This document shows, in pieces, positions 12,601 to 23,782 of a DNA stretch of 64,000 nt. Numbering within the stretch: the stretch's first letter is position 1; each line of letters starts with the position of its first letter. The stretch comes from Rhexocercosporidium sp. MPI-PUGE-AT-0058. Its lineage: Eukaryota; Ascomycota; Leotiomycetes; Helotiales. Under the pieces are notes generated by a model that was given only the letters and a program-made list of their open reading frames with translations, searched no databases and had not been told where the DNA came from. Position numbers and translations under genes: made by a program. Location of the stretch: positions 2,046,001 to 2,110,000 of the forward strand of contig JAGTJL010000012.1 in NCBI GenBank assembly GCA_020746875.1, given 5' to 3'.

Positions 12601-14359
12601 GCAAAAATATGGCCCCCTCGATATGTTTTAAGAAACGAGCGAAGGGTTGAACGTCGTAGAAGAACTTGTCCTGTTGCAAATGGCAAGTCCACATTCGTCA
12701 CTTTGTTATCAATAGAGTGGCCCAAAACGTCTGTCATCATTGCACGATCAGAGCTTTCCGAACCCTTCGTGGAAGTGTCAGGGCGAGGGTTTCGAACCGT
12801 TCTTGTAGAGCTCTGGATAGCTTCCCATTCGTTGTTGTCGGAAGTGAAAGTTGCGGGCATAGGTTGTGACATTGACTTCTCGGCAGCAGCATTGTGATCA
12901 ATCGCAGGATCTTGGAAACATGCGTCGATAATCATCACCCCATCAAGCTCCAGTCCTTCCCGAATGCGATAGCAGGCACGAGAGAACAGTTGACATTTCA
13001 TCTGACATGACAGGCTCAATGTAAGAAGAGTTTCTGCCCATGGTAAGCCCTCTGGATGATAAGCAGTCTTTGAGTTGGTATTTGCTGGCGATGCTTGCTC
13101 CGAAGAAACCAGTTGGAATTCATTGGCAGATTCTGATGGTACGCCACTCTGCAGAACGCTGAGTGCCTTGTGTTGTGTACTCGTCTGGCTAGAGGCCTTT
13201 GGTATTGGCTCTAGGGCCGAATTGACTGTTGTTGGTAACGTTGTACCGTGGTCGCTGCTTGCATTGTCAGACAAAGATGTCACGGTGTGTGCGGTTCCGG
13301 GTTGCAGCGAAGACAGTCTGGACAGATCATTTGAACGATAGCCATGACCAGAAGCTCACTCCGTAGGAATCGATTTCTTTTCGACAAACATACCGAGTCC
13401 CTTCAACATCTCGTCGGCTCTGTGGAAGTGATTCTGCATTTAGACTAGCTCGAGATGTCTCATGATGGCAGTTGATATCTCATTTAGCAAGGCAAGACCC
13501 TTCTCATCAAGACCATCCGTGGTTTGTTGTCAACAACACAGAATGTACCAATGGCATGCCCCCTGGGACTTGTAATTGGAACTTCGGCATAGAATCTCAT
13601 ATGAGGCCAACCCGCAACGTATGGTCGGTCCTTAAATGAGTCGATCGCGGAGAGATCCGTCATCACGTAGAATTTGAGGGTTGCGGTGACAAGATCTGTA
13701 GAGATATCGAGGCTCCTGTTCTTGGCAGTAAAAACCTGATAGCTGCGAGGAAATTAGAATTAATTAAGGATAGATCATGTTCAAAGTGGGTTTGAAGCCC
13801 AAATGGCTGATCCATATTCGACTGTTTGATGGAAGGAATCTGACATACTGTTTGGGCAGACACCTCATGTCAGATCGAGAATTCTGGGACCCAAGTAGAC
13901 TTCGTCTCCAGGATTGCAATCCTCTTGGTTCAGGAGAGAAACACTACGGGTAGCTTCTGCGAGGATGTACTGTCTTTCGTGGTCCATGAGAGAGATGAAG
14001 CTTCGTTGGCAATCGAGTCGACATGCTCCAAGCTGAGCGAAAGCCGTGAGGGTAGAGTCGTGGGACAGAAGCTGCGATCTTTCATGCGCGCCGGGCTCTT
14101 CCAATGCCAGCATAGAAGGGGGACCGCCATCTCCACAATCTTCGGCGACGACGTCGGGTGCGCAGTTGCTAGAGACAGATGGCCGTTCTGATTTGATCTT
14201 CGGCTTGTAGTATCTACATTTTTACAGCACGGATCAGCAGCTGTTCTCTGCGAAACAAATATCATGCATGCAGCAACGCACTGGGAAAGGGACATGCCGC
14301 ATCAGATCTCGAACGCGAGCACGTTCGACGTCCAGCGGCGTCTGCTGCTGCGGTAACAT
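9681..14359 (-). pseudogene. Hybrid histidine kinase (GAF-HisKA-HATPase-REC), degraded
   Basis: I can follow eight exons: 14298-14359, 13845-14213, 12411-13742, 11648-12307, 10823-11531, 10229-10730, 10069-10183 and 9681-10012. The start ATG at 14359 follows an in-frame TGA. GAF domain lies at about 13500-14100; the H-box (SVSHELRSPLHGIL) has its histidine codon near 12163. The N-box (FGNALKYTDHG), G1 (DDSGKGMS), F-box (FTPFVQED) and G2 (GTGLGLSIV) lie in 11150-11531. The receiver has LLVEDNVVNLK, SMPIMDG and the KP motif (IIKPIPMK). Lesions: TGA at 13865-13867, a 1-nt loss near 13514-13517 (after DNKPR), TAA at 13440-13442, TGA at 13356-13358, and a frame change near 12565-12580. All lie in the GAF and linker half; the kinase and receiver half stays open. 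Two introns need GC donors (14214-14297 and 10013-10068). The locus cannot make a full-length two-component sensor as sequenced. Confidence 0.85.
14214..14297 (-). other. GC-AG intron 1 of the histidine kinase locus
   Basis: Donor GCATGT and acceptor TGTAG join ...RVRDLM (codon bases CG) to A-TAC-TAC, giving Arg and restoring the run RDLMRYYKPK. No GT donor in the exon gives this frame. It is a phase-2 intron of 84 bp. Confidence 0.6.
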
Positions 14360-15572
14360 GGTGATGCTTCAGTAATGACGTGAAGGCGTATGGTAGAGTA
14401 GGACACGGCGTGGAAATGTATGGCCTGGGAACTCGGGGACGACCAAAGAGAGCTGCGGCTGCTGAACACCCTAAAAGATGTCCACGAGTAGCAGAGAAGC
14501 GGAGACACATGAAAGAAATTGAAGATATACTTCCGTGCAGAATGGGAGGACATACAGTACGAGTAGACGATAAAGAAAAAGAAAGGAGAGGAGAGAGGAG
14601 AGGAGGGGAGAATGGAACTGACATCGAAAGAGCCTGGGCCGGCCTCGATCGCCACACGTGACTGTCAACAAACCAGATGTAGCGGCAGGAGCGACAGCGA
14701 CGCATTAGCGATTACCACCAAAAGAATCCACTAGAAGATGTCTAGGTAAGTATAGGTAAGTATAGGTAGGTGTAGGTAGGTGTAGGTAGGTGTAGGTAGG
14801 TGTAGGGAGGTGTAGGTAGGTGTAGGTGTAGGTATTAGTGAAGATGACGTGCAATCCGGTCCCACCATCAGCCCAAGTACCTAGTAACAGCACAAACAAG
14901 CAAGTAAAATTGAATGAACGATAGCGAGTAGTCGAGGCAGCACGGAAAGCGTGTCAAGCGTACATCTCCCGTCCTCTCTTAAGTACTCGATGCCATCTTC
15001 CTGTAAGTCAAAGAGCAAAAAGGCAGAGAGTAGAGAGCTGGACAAAAGAACAAATACACAGACGAAACAGCTCTACCTTCTCCAAGCTCAATCTAGATGC
15101 ACATAGCTGCCGTGGAACAAACTTCTACCCTCATATCACCCACGACAACTCCCCTTCTGTCGACAGACATGCAGAAACGAGCACACCAAGAAGGTGCCGA
15201 AGTCGGTGAGAAGATGGTAGAAAACATTGATAGATAAACACGCAAGGGAAAATCCAAGCCCAGCATGAGCAGCTGACCATGTCTATGATATCCCCGCCCC
15301 TTAGCAAGGTGCTGGAGGTTCTGCTCGACGATGTAACGCTGTGCTACCGAATGGAAGGATATCTTCGGCTTCTTTTCATTCTGTCTGGTTACGGAAGGAT
15401 TCTGTTGCAAAAAGATTCTTAACCTTTACCGGAATTGTCGTACCTTTGTTGCTAAAGCTTTCTTTGAGCAGATGGTGGACATCTCTGTTCCGAGGTTTCT
15501 GCCATCAGTGGTCTGCTATGTTGAGGGAATGTAAGCTTTGTATAAGTCGACCAACCAATACGTCACACTTCT
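14360..15572. other. Intergenic stretch upstream of the kinase locus
   Basis: Contains a purine-rich tract at about 14568-14615, the minisatellite listed separately, and no supported gene. ORFs at 14262-14705 overlap exon 1 of the kinase in other frames and are shadows. Confidence 0.45.
14743..14834. repeat. Minisatellite, TAGGTAGGTG-type units
   Basis: Tandem units alternate TAGGTAAGTA at the left end, then TAGGTAGGTG repeated with one TAGGGAGGTG variant, ending in shorter TAGGTG units. The plus strand is G/T-rich and shows no interruptions other than these variants. Confidence 0.9.
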
Positions 15573-16843
15573 TCAATTCTCCCCATCCGCCAACGGATAA
15601 ACATCAACGCCATACGTCTCATTCAATCCAACCTTCTGCACAATCTCTCCACTCTCCATCCTCACCCAAGTCTCAACCTCCATCTCCTCCCGCTTGCTCC
15701 CAACAAACCCCAACTTCACCACCCTCGCTCCTCGATTCCACGATCCATACCCGCCATATCCCGAATGTTTACAGAAACACAAATGCGGCTTACTAACCCC
15801 ATTCTCGACACCCGTCCCCTCAGGCCAATTAGCACACCACACATCCCCATGATCATGCCCGCTGTACACGCTATGCAACCCCGGTGTATCAACAAGCGCT
15901 TGCATAAACGGCACGTCCTGCGACCCATCCCCCTGTGCCGCAAGAGGCACATCATCATTCAAGCCCGGGAAGTGCACCGATTCATCCCCAACCCTCGGCA
16001 ACAGCTGCTCCTGTACTGTGAGAAAAGCAGACAGCGGGATATGCACGAAAGCAAGGGACGGGACGTCCTTTCGATATTTCCTCTCGATGCGTTTCTGTTC
16101 GGCCACGAACCAAGACACGATAGACGGCTCGACCCAATTCGGGATCAATTCCGAGTCGGAGGGCGATTGAAATGGCGCACCACCTTGACTGTCGAAGAAC
16201 CAGAGGATGGCGAGGGGTGTGCCATCGCAGTCTTTTTCTGGGGCAAAGAGAGGCAGGTAATAATTAGTTACGCCGCTCACCCCACGAGGCGATTTTTGTG
16301 TGTACGAGAGAGCGTACTTGTCTTCTTCTTTGAAGAGCGCTGAGCGCGAAAGGTTGAATTGCGAGTCGTGGTTACCGTAGGTACTTGCCCATCGGACATT
16401 TCTTTTTACCAGAGGTGCGACGACGAAGTCGAGGTATTTAGTTGAGTTTGTGAGGAAGGTGTTCTCGCCTGTGATGAGATCGCCATCTGTACTCGAGTAG
16501 CTTGTCAGTTACGAGACACTAAAAGTGGGATGGGAAATCTACTCAGGACGACGAAATCCGAATCCTCCGAATCCAGAATCGCGTTCATGACGCGGGTAGA
16601 ATTAACATCTTGATCGATACCCCAACCATTCTCTTCCTCACCATAATGCAAGTCGGAGAAAATCGTGATTTGGAACTCATTGTTGTCATTGAGACGAAGG
16701 AAGGGTTGGTGGGCATGTTTTGATGAGTTTGGGTCTCGAGATAAGAAGATGGATGTTGCAGTCAGCCATCGCGAGACCAAATTAGGGAGGAACATAGTGT
16801 TGAAGATCGCGATGATCGCGAGAATGTGAAATGAAAGTGCCAT
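15573..16843 (-). CDS. Calcineurin-like metallophosphoesterase, secreted or vacuolar (Dcr2-like)
   Basis: Two exons, join(15573..16486,16543..16843), about 404 residues. The 56-bp intron (GTAGAT to AGTACAG, phase 1) splits the codon for Asn in VVLNGDL, and splicing restores the metal-binding GD motif. The metallophosphatase motifs appear in order: FSDLHYGE at about 62-69, NGDL at 101-104, GNHD at about 137-140 and GHDH at about 309-312. The first 30 residues are hydrophobic (ALSFHILAIIAIFNTMFLP), consistent with a signal peptide or anchor. The set and spacing match the Dcr2 / plant PAP29-type phosphoesterases, which use two metal ions to hydrolyse phosphoesters; the substrate cannot be read from sequence. 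Length is normal and all ligand residues are present. Confidence 0.9.
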
Positions 16844-17272
16844 CTTTATATACTGCTCTCATGACTGTGGATATTGAGTTTGGTGGATGGTAACGTTGCT
16901 GGATGAAGAAGGTCGATAAAAGTGAGTGATGAGGTTGAGAGGCGTGCTGGGAGAACCGAAAATGATTGGTTCAAGCGGAGGAACGTGATTTAAATGTGAC
17001 TTCTCTTCAAATTTCAATCTGTAATAGAAGTAAAGTCAATTATATAGGTTTGCTGAGAGCAATGTGAGAACAATGCGATAGCTTCTAGGCCCTCTCTCTT
17101 CTCATCTTTCGGGGTATTATCCAATCGTTGCGACCGTATCAAAAACATCACCGCCAATGACCCCGCCAACTCATCAATTCCGTTCTGTCCCAATTCCAAT
17201 GTATCAAATACCTAGTCTATCATTTGCCAAATCATTTCATATCATACAGTCGCACATTATGGATTGCAGAAA
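16844..17272. other. Intergenic stretch
   Basis: About 430 bp between the phosphoesterase start and the 3' end of the GPI-protein gene. It should carry the phosphoesterase promoter. No specific site is recognised. Confidence 0.4.
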
Positions 17273-17641
17273 TTACAAAGATGCAACAGCAAACCCAATC
17301 ACAACAGCCAAACAAGCCGATCCATAACCAAACTCCCTCAACGAAGATGCTGCTGATGCCGGAACCGGTGTGGTACTCGGTGATAGAGGTCTCCCACTGG
17401 CTGTTGAATTCGACCCTGACGTCCCGTTTGATATTCCCGTGGGTGAAGTTATGAATATTGTAGTTGTATTTGAAGAGGATCCAGCGTAGGTGGAGGTGGG
17501 TGATGGAGCAAGAGCAGAGACGGACGGTGTGTATAAAGCTGTGCTATTGCTGCCGTATGTTGGAGATGCGAGGATTAGGCTTGAGAAGCTTGAAAGTAGG
17601 AGAGCAGCGAGGAAGAGCATGTTGCGGTATGAGGACAGCAT
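17273..17641 (-). CDS. Ser/Thr-rich GPI-anchored cell-surface protein, unknown function
   Basis: Single exon, 122 residues. It starts with a signal peptide (LFLAALLLSSFSSLILAS). The middle is rich in Ser, Thr, Pro, Asn and Gly with several N-glycosylation sequons (NST, NTT, NGT). The C-terminus ends in a small-residue omega site (ASAASS) followed by a hydrophobic tail (ACLAVVIGFAVASL), the layout of a GPI anchor signal. There is no catalytic or CFEM cysteine pattern. A TATATA-like box lies on the minus strand near 17770, about 130 bp upstream. Probably an abundant wall or plasma-membrane protein. Confidence 0.8.
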   Translation of the reverse strand: MLSSYRNMLFLAALLLSSFSSLILASPTYGSNSTALYTPSVSALAPSPTSTYAGSSSNTTTIFITSPTGISNGTSGSNSTASGRPLSPSTTPVPASAASSLREFGYGSACLAVVIGFAVASL

Positions 17642-19144
17642 TTTGAAATTTTGCTTGGTGGAGGAAATAGACAGAGGAAATATTCTAGGTGCGACGACTG
17701 ATGAAAGTTGTGAAAGACAAATGAAACGTGTGGGAAATTGGAGACGGAATAAAAGACTGTGATGATGGTATATAAGAATAATGTCAACATTTGCCTCGCA
17801 TTCCCGTAGGTTCCACTTACGGATTACGCATCTTCCTCACTCGCCATTGCGCAGTCAGCCTCATGACGACGCTTTGCGCAGTGCAATCCGGGCTCTCTGA
17901 GCACCCACACGCGGGAGACAAACTTCCTATTCAGCTGCAACAATTAAAGACGCTAAGCTTGATTTGCTATTGTCCAATCGGTGTTGTGTGTTGTTGTGAA
18001 GAAAAAAATATGCCCGAGGTGGCTGAGAGGTGCTGACGCAAAAAGATACTTTACGCCACCGACACCAACCTCGGTGACACCGTAGTGAGCTTCCGTGTCG
18101 CCCGACGTTGCGACAAGATTTCTAGATAAAAATATACAGCAAATAATATTGATTGATTGAGTCTTGAAAGGGGCTCCTTCATGCGAAGGTGTCGATCTTG
18201 AGCTTGACATGGTTGTGGTTGTTATGATTCGGCAATTGAGGTTGTGATTTTCAGGAACAAGTTTCTATTTTTAGCGAGCGAGCCTCGTGTCACCTGAAGC
18301 ACTCTCGGACCATCAACCTGGGCAGGAATTGTGAGATAACACACTATTAACCGCCAAATTGCTTATTCTTCTGGAAGGTAAGATAAGAACGATTTTGCAA
18401 CAAGAGACTGCAAAACTGACCTGATGATCATGTAACCATAGTCTTCAAATTGGGGCAATGTTTGCTCGCGGAGACGAGCGACGACATTCATCGGAACTGC
18501 CGGTGAGAGATTCTAGGCTTCTTTCTCGCTATTTCACAGTCGCCTTGATATAAAACTTGTCTGATCCCGCGACGACGTTTTAAATTAAAGTTACTTTACA
18601 TATATATGTCCTTGGTGACTTGTTTACATCTCGCTTAAGCTCAAAGGTGAGGGGGGGCGGGCACAGGCTCGACTCTCCTCAAGGTTGAGTTCTTTGAACA
18701 CGAGCTAATGTGGGGAGATCTATCAAGAATCGGTTGAGTCAATGATCTTCAAAAGGTGAACATGGACAAACCCAAGTCCTCACCAGTGGGGAGGGATGGA
18801 AAAACACAATCGGGAGTGGACATGAGACTGTAATGGTTCTCAAGGACCGCCAATAACACCAAGTGACAGGGCTCTGAACATTTTCGAAGGAAAGGAAAGA
18901 TAAAAGTTTTGACTATGAAGGACCTACTATAGCGATTCGATCCAAAATTGGTTCTTCTCTTCTCTACTGTGCTAAATAATTATCCCTCACTTCGAACATG
19001 TGCCAAGGTCGGGTCGGGGGCAGCTTTCGCCCGCCCCGGGAAGAACGCCTTATGTAATGCCAAAGCCTGGCTGAACCCCACCACGCAACCCTCAGCCTCG
19101 CCAAATGCTCCCTCCCCCTCCAACAACCCCTCAAGCAACCTAAC
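17642..19144. other. Intergenic stretch
   Basis: About 1.5 kb with no supported gene. It holds a G-run at about 18651-18660 and short ORFs in all frames. A stretch at 18009-18035 resembles the 5' half of a class II tRNA but lacks the rest. Confidence 0.45.
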
Positions 19145-20233
19145 ATGCCTCCTTTGCCTTCTCCTTCCACACCTCGAATAGTAATATACTACCAGACGCA
19201 GCACAATCCAGATGGCACGCCCTGCTCGATCCTCCCTATCATCACGCAGCCAAATATTGCGGTGACACATGTCAACCTCGCCGCGATCCACCTCAATGAT
19301 CCTCCTGGAAATATCCACTTAGTACGCATCCCTCTCCGCCCCTCTACCTGCACATACACACAATTGACACATACGCAGAATGATCACGTCCCCAGCGATC
19401 CACGATACGTCACACTATGGGCTGAACTGCGAATCCTCCAAGCCTCTGGCATCAAGGTTCTGGGAATGCTAGGAGGGGCAGCGAAAGGCTCCTTCACACG
19501 ACTCGACCTCGACGAAGCAACCTTTGAAGCATACTACATACCTCTGCGGAATCTGATACGAGAGCGAAACCTAGACGGGCTGGATCTAGACGTGGAAGAG
19601 CCTATGACACTGGCGGGCATAATACGATTGATCGATCGACTGAAGAGTGATTTTGGGAACCACTTCATAGTCACCCTGGCACCTGTCGCAGCAGCCCTGA
19701 TGTCTGACCGACCGGAACATAATCTCAGCGGATTCAGCTACGAAGCTTTGGAAGTTATGCGCGGCAAGCAGATTGGGTGGTACAATACACAGTTCTACTG
19801 TGGGTGGGGAGATCTGAGCAAGACAGACGGTTACGACTTTATGGTTGCTAGAGGCTTTCCTGCAGACAAGGTTGTGATTGGGATGGTCACGAACCCTGGC
19901 AATGGAAGTGGCTGGGTGCCGTTTGAGTTGTTGCAGGAAGTCCTGATTACATTGAAGTTGCGATATCCAGGCTTTGGAGGGGTGATGGGCTGGGAATATT
20001 TTAACTCGTTACCAGGGGATAGGGCAAGACCTTGGGAATGGGCTGCGTTCATGACGAAGAATGTCAGGAACGGTCTCCCTGCAGCTTCAGTTCCTCCTCC
20101 TGCCCCGGCTTGTGCACCGACTATGGCAAAAAAGAACCCATTTATGATGGTGGATGAGGATCCAAAAGTCAAAGACGATGCGCCTCTGCCGAAAGAATTC
20201 GAATACTACTCAGATGGCAGCATAGCTGAATAG
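19145..20233 (+). CDS. GH18 glycoside hydrolase, probably intracellular
   Basis: ORF with an in-frame 57-bp intron at 19322-19378 (GTACGC to ACGCAG). Removing it joins NIHL to NDHVPSDPR and gives 343 residues. The GH18 catalytic signature DGLDLDVEE is present, with the proton-donor Glu at about residue 132. Also visible are the beta-strand starts IVIYYQTQ and KVLGMLGGAAKG, and the barrel end WEYFNS. No signal peptide is seen, unlike secreted chitinases. GH18 enzymes cut beta-1,4 GlcNAc linkages; this short, leaderless form resembles cytosolic chitinase or ENGase-like members. The C-terminal tail (about 45 residues, Pro-rich then acidic) is outside the barrel. Convergent with the downstream MDR gene, with only about 90 bp between stops. 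Confidence 0.9.
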   Translation: MPPLPSPSTPRIVIYYQTQHNPDGTPCSILPIITQPNIAVTHVNLAAIHLNDPPGNIHLVRIPLRPSTCTYTQLTHTQNDHVPSDPRYVTLWAELRILQASGIKVLGMLGGAAKGSFTRLDLDEATFEAYYIPLRNLIRERNLDGLDLDVEEPMTLAGIIRLIDRLKSDFGNHFIVTLAPVAAALMSDRPEHNLSGFSYEALEVMRGKQIGWYNTQFYCGWGDLSKTDGYDFMVARGFPADKVVIGMVTNPGNGSGWVPFELLQEVLITLKLRYPGFGGVMGWEYFNSLPGDRARPWEWAAFMTKNVRNGLPAASVPPPAPACAPTMAKKNPFMMVDEDPKVKDDAPLPKEFEYYSDGSIAE

Positions 20234-20321
20234 ACATGGATCATCAGCCCAGCGCCCAGCTATTGACATGTCATGAAACAATTTCAACGAAACAACTCGG
20301 TATATCCCCGTCTCAGGTGAG

Positions 20322-21729
20322 TTACTCTGCAGCTAGTCTGACCAAAATCTTCTTCGTCGCGCTCTTCTTAACATTGAAGGCTTCCAACCCCTTCAAAATA
20401 TCCTCAACTCCAACATCTCCGATAATCTCATACTCCATTGGCTTCAACGAACCGTCGGCCAAGTACTGCTCTAGAGTTGGGATGAAATCCTCGATGTCCT
20501 GATTTACATGCAGAGTACTTTCATCACCTGTCTTTCCGATCTTCCCGAGAGAAACCATGTTGATCTGGATACCTGTTCTTGGTTCAATAGGCACCCTAGT
20601 TGTTATCAGTCAAGTCTTTCACGTTAGCACCAGAGATTTCTCACCAGTCATTAGTCGTAGCGAAATACTTCACTTCGGCTTTAGGATCACCATGCTGAGC
20701 AAGTGCTTCCATTGCAGTCTGTGATGCCATCGCACTTGCATCGAATACGCGGCTGAACTTCCCGCTTGTAATACTTGCTATCTCTTTCAGCTGCTCTTCG
20801 AGGGGTAACTTGTAATTGAAAGTTGCATCCGCTCCAATACTCTTCAAAAACTATTCGCTTGTCAGCATCATGGTCAACTCTGGCTCCTTTGTTCCATACC
20901 TCGTCGTTTGTTGGCGAACATGACCCAAGAACCCTGAATCCGCCTAGCTTTGCGATCTAATACTATGTCAACAAACCCATCTATCTATCAGAATGGAAAG
21001 ACAGTACCTGAACGGCATACTGCCCAACACTGCCCGCTGCCCCGAGGATCAGAACCCATTCCTCCCCCACCTTCTCTCCAGTCGATTCAAATTCAACGTC
21101 AGCACCACTGACCAGTCCTAAACATGCAGTCTGGTCTCATAAGCATCACGTGTCAAATCCACAGTCTCAAAGACTCACCAATAACCCCACACCAAGAGTC
21201 GCAGCTTGTTCTCGGCTTATGTTTTCCGGTTTCTTGAATGTAATGTTCTCATCCATGAGGAACTATTGCAGCAAAGGTCATCAGCATCTTCGAATTGCTT
21301 CTAAATCTCTCACCTCGACTAAAGAGACGTAAGCTTACATATTCCTGGAAGGTCGAGTACCCAGGTGCACCCAATCTCGTACACCCAAACACGGAGTCCC
21401 CAACTTTGAACTTCGTCACTTCCCTTCCAACTTCGACGACAGTTCCGGAAGCATCGCAACCAAGTACTATCGGCCAGGAGAGGACGAGGAAGCCTGCGCG
21501 CATGAACTCTTCCCTGGTTCTGAGTTAGTGATGATATACACAGATGATATATTCAGATGTAAAGTAATCAAGGAGTAGGATTCGGGATCTAGAAAGGGTC
21601 CACAAACACAGGGTTAATGCCCGTGACTAGCGACTTGACGAGAATCTGCTTGCGCGCTGGTTTCGGGACTTCAAGATTATCGACAGTGACGAACTGCCCG
21701 CCAGCTTCACCGAGAAGGATGCCTTTCAT
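20322..21729 (-). CDS. Zinc-less MDR-family oxidoreductase (enoyl-reductase / quinone-oxidoreductase type)
   Basis: Seven exons reconstructed: join(20322..20595,20645..20850,20900..20956,21008..21130,21179..21262,21339..21513,21608..21729), 346 residues, all junctions in phase. The N-terminus MKGILLGEAGGQFV begins the GroES-like fold. VLGCDASGTVVEVG is the conserved substrate-domain loop. AATLGVGLLTACLGL precedes the Rossmann motif (ILGAAGSVGQYAVQIAK), which binds NAD(P)H. There is no four-Cys structural zinc loop. It resembles fungal trans-acting enoyl reductases and toxD-like dehydrogenases, but no polyketide synthase is nearby, so a lone housekeeping or detoxification role is equally likely. 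The number of introns is high for this family in this window. Confidence 0.88.
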
Positions 21730-22953
21730 CGTGGCAGTCTCTTTTGGCCTGAATATCAACCCGAAATCAAAGTCAAAGTAAAGAGCAGATCAGAACAGAA
21801 CAGCAGAGAAATTAAAATTTCCCATACAAAAAGTCAAAGCGGAGAAGACCAGTTTAGAATTTGAAGCGCAAAGACAACACTCAACACAATATGCCGTTCT
21901 AGATCTCCTTAAACCCTCGGTCCCTCGCGCACTAGACCTCTCCGCCTATATAGCTAACCAAACCGCAGCCCAAATCACTATTCTCAAACGGCGGTCTTCA
22001 AGCCACAATCGAAGCATCATCCAGATCCATTCCCAGTCCTCCCGTACTCTGAATCATCAGACAATATTGTCTGCCAGCTGCACACCCCGACGCAGGGTCT
22101 ATATGGAAGGAGTTTAATCCCATCCTGCACTTGCATCTCGTGTGGTAGAAGACCTGCGAATTGAGAGATCGAAGATATCAAGCCACGAACGCCAAACTGA
22201 TAGCAAAAAGTCTGATTGGTAAGTTGAGGCGCTTGAACCCCGCGTGGTGGAGGGTTGCCAAGGTGGGGCTGAGCATGCCCATTTTTGAATGACCGTTTTC
22301 GTAAAGATGGGCTAGCGAGTCATACGAGGTTTGGCTGGGATTGAGGAGTGATCTAGCGGCAGGACTGGACTGGGCTTTGAAGGCGTCCGGGGGCGGCAGG
22401 ACTGCTGTGCGACGTAAGACGGCGTGATGTCGCGGCTCTGGTTATCCTGGGTGGTGTCGTGTGAGGCTTCACAGGGCTGGTGATATGGAATGAATTCGAC
22501 GTATTCTGTGTTTGAAGATAAGGGGATGGTGTGTGATTGGGAACGGGGATTACGGGTGTACTGCAGACGCTGGATAACTCCATATTCCTTTGGAAGTTTG
22601 GAAGTTAAAGCCGAATTTCCCATCAATCGTTCACTTCGTGTTTTGAGGGAGTAAGCGGAGCTCTACCTTGTCCGACTGTTCATTCATCTGAGTTCGATTC
22701 CTTCACAAATCAGATTGAGAGAATGCGAAAGAAACCTGTCTTTGATTCTACCTGAGTGTCTATTCTCGGAAGTATATCCTACTGGTCGATGCGATGTGTC
22801 TGTCCATCGTGCTTTGTGCACTCTTCAAGAGGGACAAGCAATGTCTAATGGACTTCGATCTCACCGACCATTCCGACGTCATTGTCTCCATGACTGGAAC
22901 GGCAAATCGTATCCATTGATTGGCCCCCCATCACCGTTGTATCTTCTGCGCCT
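21730..22953. other. Intergenic stretch, one weak ORF
   Basis: Upstream region of the MDR gene. Minus-strand ORFs at 22312-22626 and 22353-22583 overlap in two frames; both are Pro/Ser/Thr-rich and neither shows a domain. I cannot choose between them and support neither as a gene. Confidence 0.35.
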
Positions 22954-23478
22954 TTACGACCGGATCCCAAAAAGACCACCAGTCCACCAGCTCAAAGACC
23001 CAATATCGTAGTCTCCTTCCTCCCTCCAAACATTCCAGAAATTAATCTCATCAAATTCATCACCACAAAGAAACCTGAAAGTAGCCCCAACCCCCGAGTA
23101 GCGCCACCCGTCCGTAATATCCTTCAACATCAGCGAATACAGAATAACCTTCACATACCAACCGTCGCCCATCCCAAAAGGCGAGAGAAGCTCGACCTAT
23201 CAGGTGTCCCCCCGTCGCTGTCGCCAGAAGACGTAGTCTAGATATCGCACTTGTAACTTCTTCTCTTTATTAAATAGATTCAAATACAGTATAGGCCGCG
23301 TGGCCGTGTCTCGGGCATACTTCTTCTGCAGCAGAACAGGCATGCATCGCACCTGATCTCTAGTGTTGAAGGCAATTAGAAAGCGATGTTTGTTTACGCC
23401 GAGGAAACCGTTGATGACGGCTTGCAGACGCGTCCGTCTCCTATAGCCGTACGGTAAACCTGTTCTAACATCAAACAT
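22954..23478 (-). pseudogene. Decayed coding stretch, family not recognised
   Basis: Two blocks in the same frame look like protein: 23200-23478 (from GLPYGYRRRTRLQ to RYLDYVFWRQRRGDT) and 22954-23190 (VELLSPFGMGDGWYVK to WWTGGLFGIRS). They are separated only by the adjacent stops TGA TAG. Aromatic-rich, evenly mixed residues suggest former coding sequence. I find no intron of sensible length across the stops. It lies downstream of the F-box pseudogene on the same strand and could be its far C-terminal part. Confidence 0.4.
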
Positions 23479-23782
23479 GCAATAGACAGAGAATCAAGAT
23501 AAACGAGATCCTAACAGCTCATGTTAGTGTCACGACTCAGATTACCATGTCCGAATTGGATGTGAATCGGGTGCATGAGGGCCTAGCCTCGGCTGTTCAT
23601 CAGTGCGAGGTCGGAAGATGGCGTAAGCTTCATACTTGTGTATGAGATATCTTAGTGACACAAATTCAAACTGTGATCAAGCATTGATGGTGGTTGTAGG
23701 AGTGTATGGCTTTTGATTTGAAATTGTGCAAAGAAAAGGAACGACGAGGCTGTTAACAGCCGCAAGCGTAGTTTGAATGGGT

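Noticed and set aside
13288..13387. Possible intron starting GTATGT after GLG in the kinase, which would hide the TGA at 13356
   Set aside because: Phase does not match at the CCAG acceptor (another stop follows), and the skipped residues MFVEKKS match the kinase family pattern, so they are coding.
14262..14705. Overlapping minus ORFs upstream of the kinase
   Set aside because: They overlap the short kinase exon 1 in other frames, are Ser/Pro/His-rich from low-complexity DNA, and none joins the GAF exon in phase.
18009..18035. tRNA-Ser/Leu-like 5' half (GAGGTGGCTGAGAGGT)
   Set aside because: No anticodon arm, no GTTCRA T arm and no matching 3' acceptor follow in the next 100 bases.
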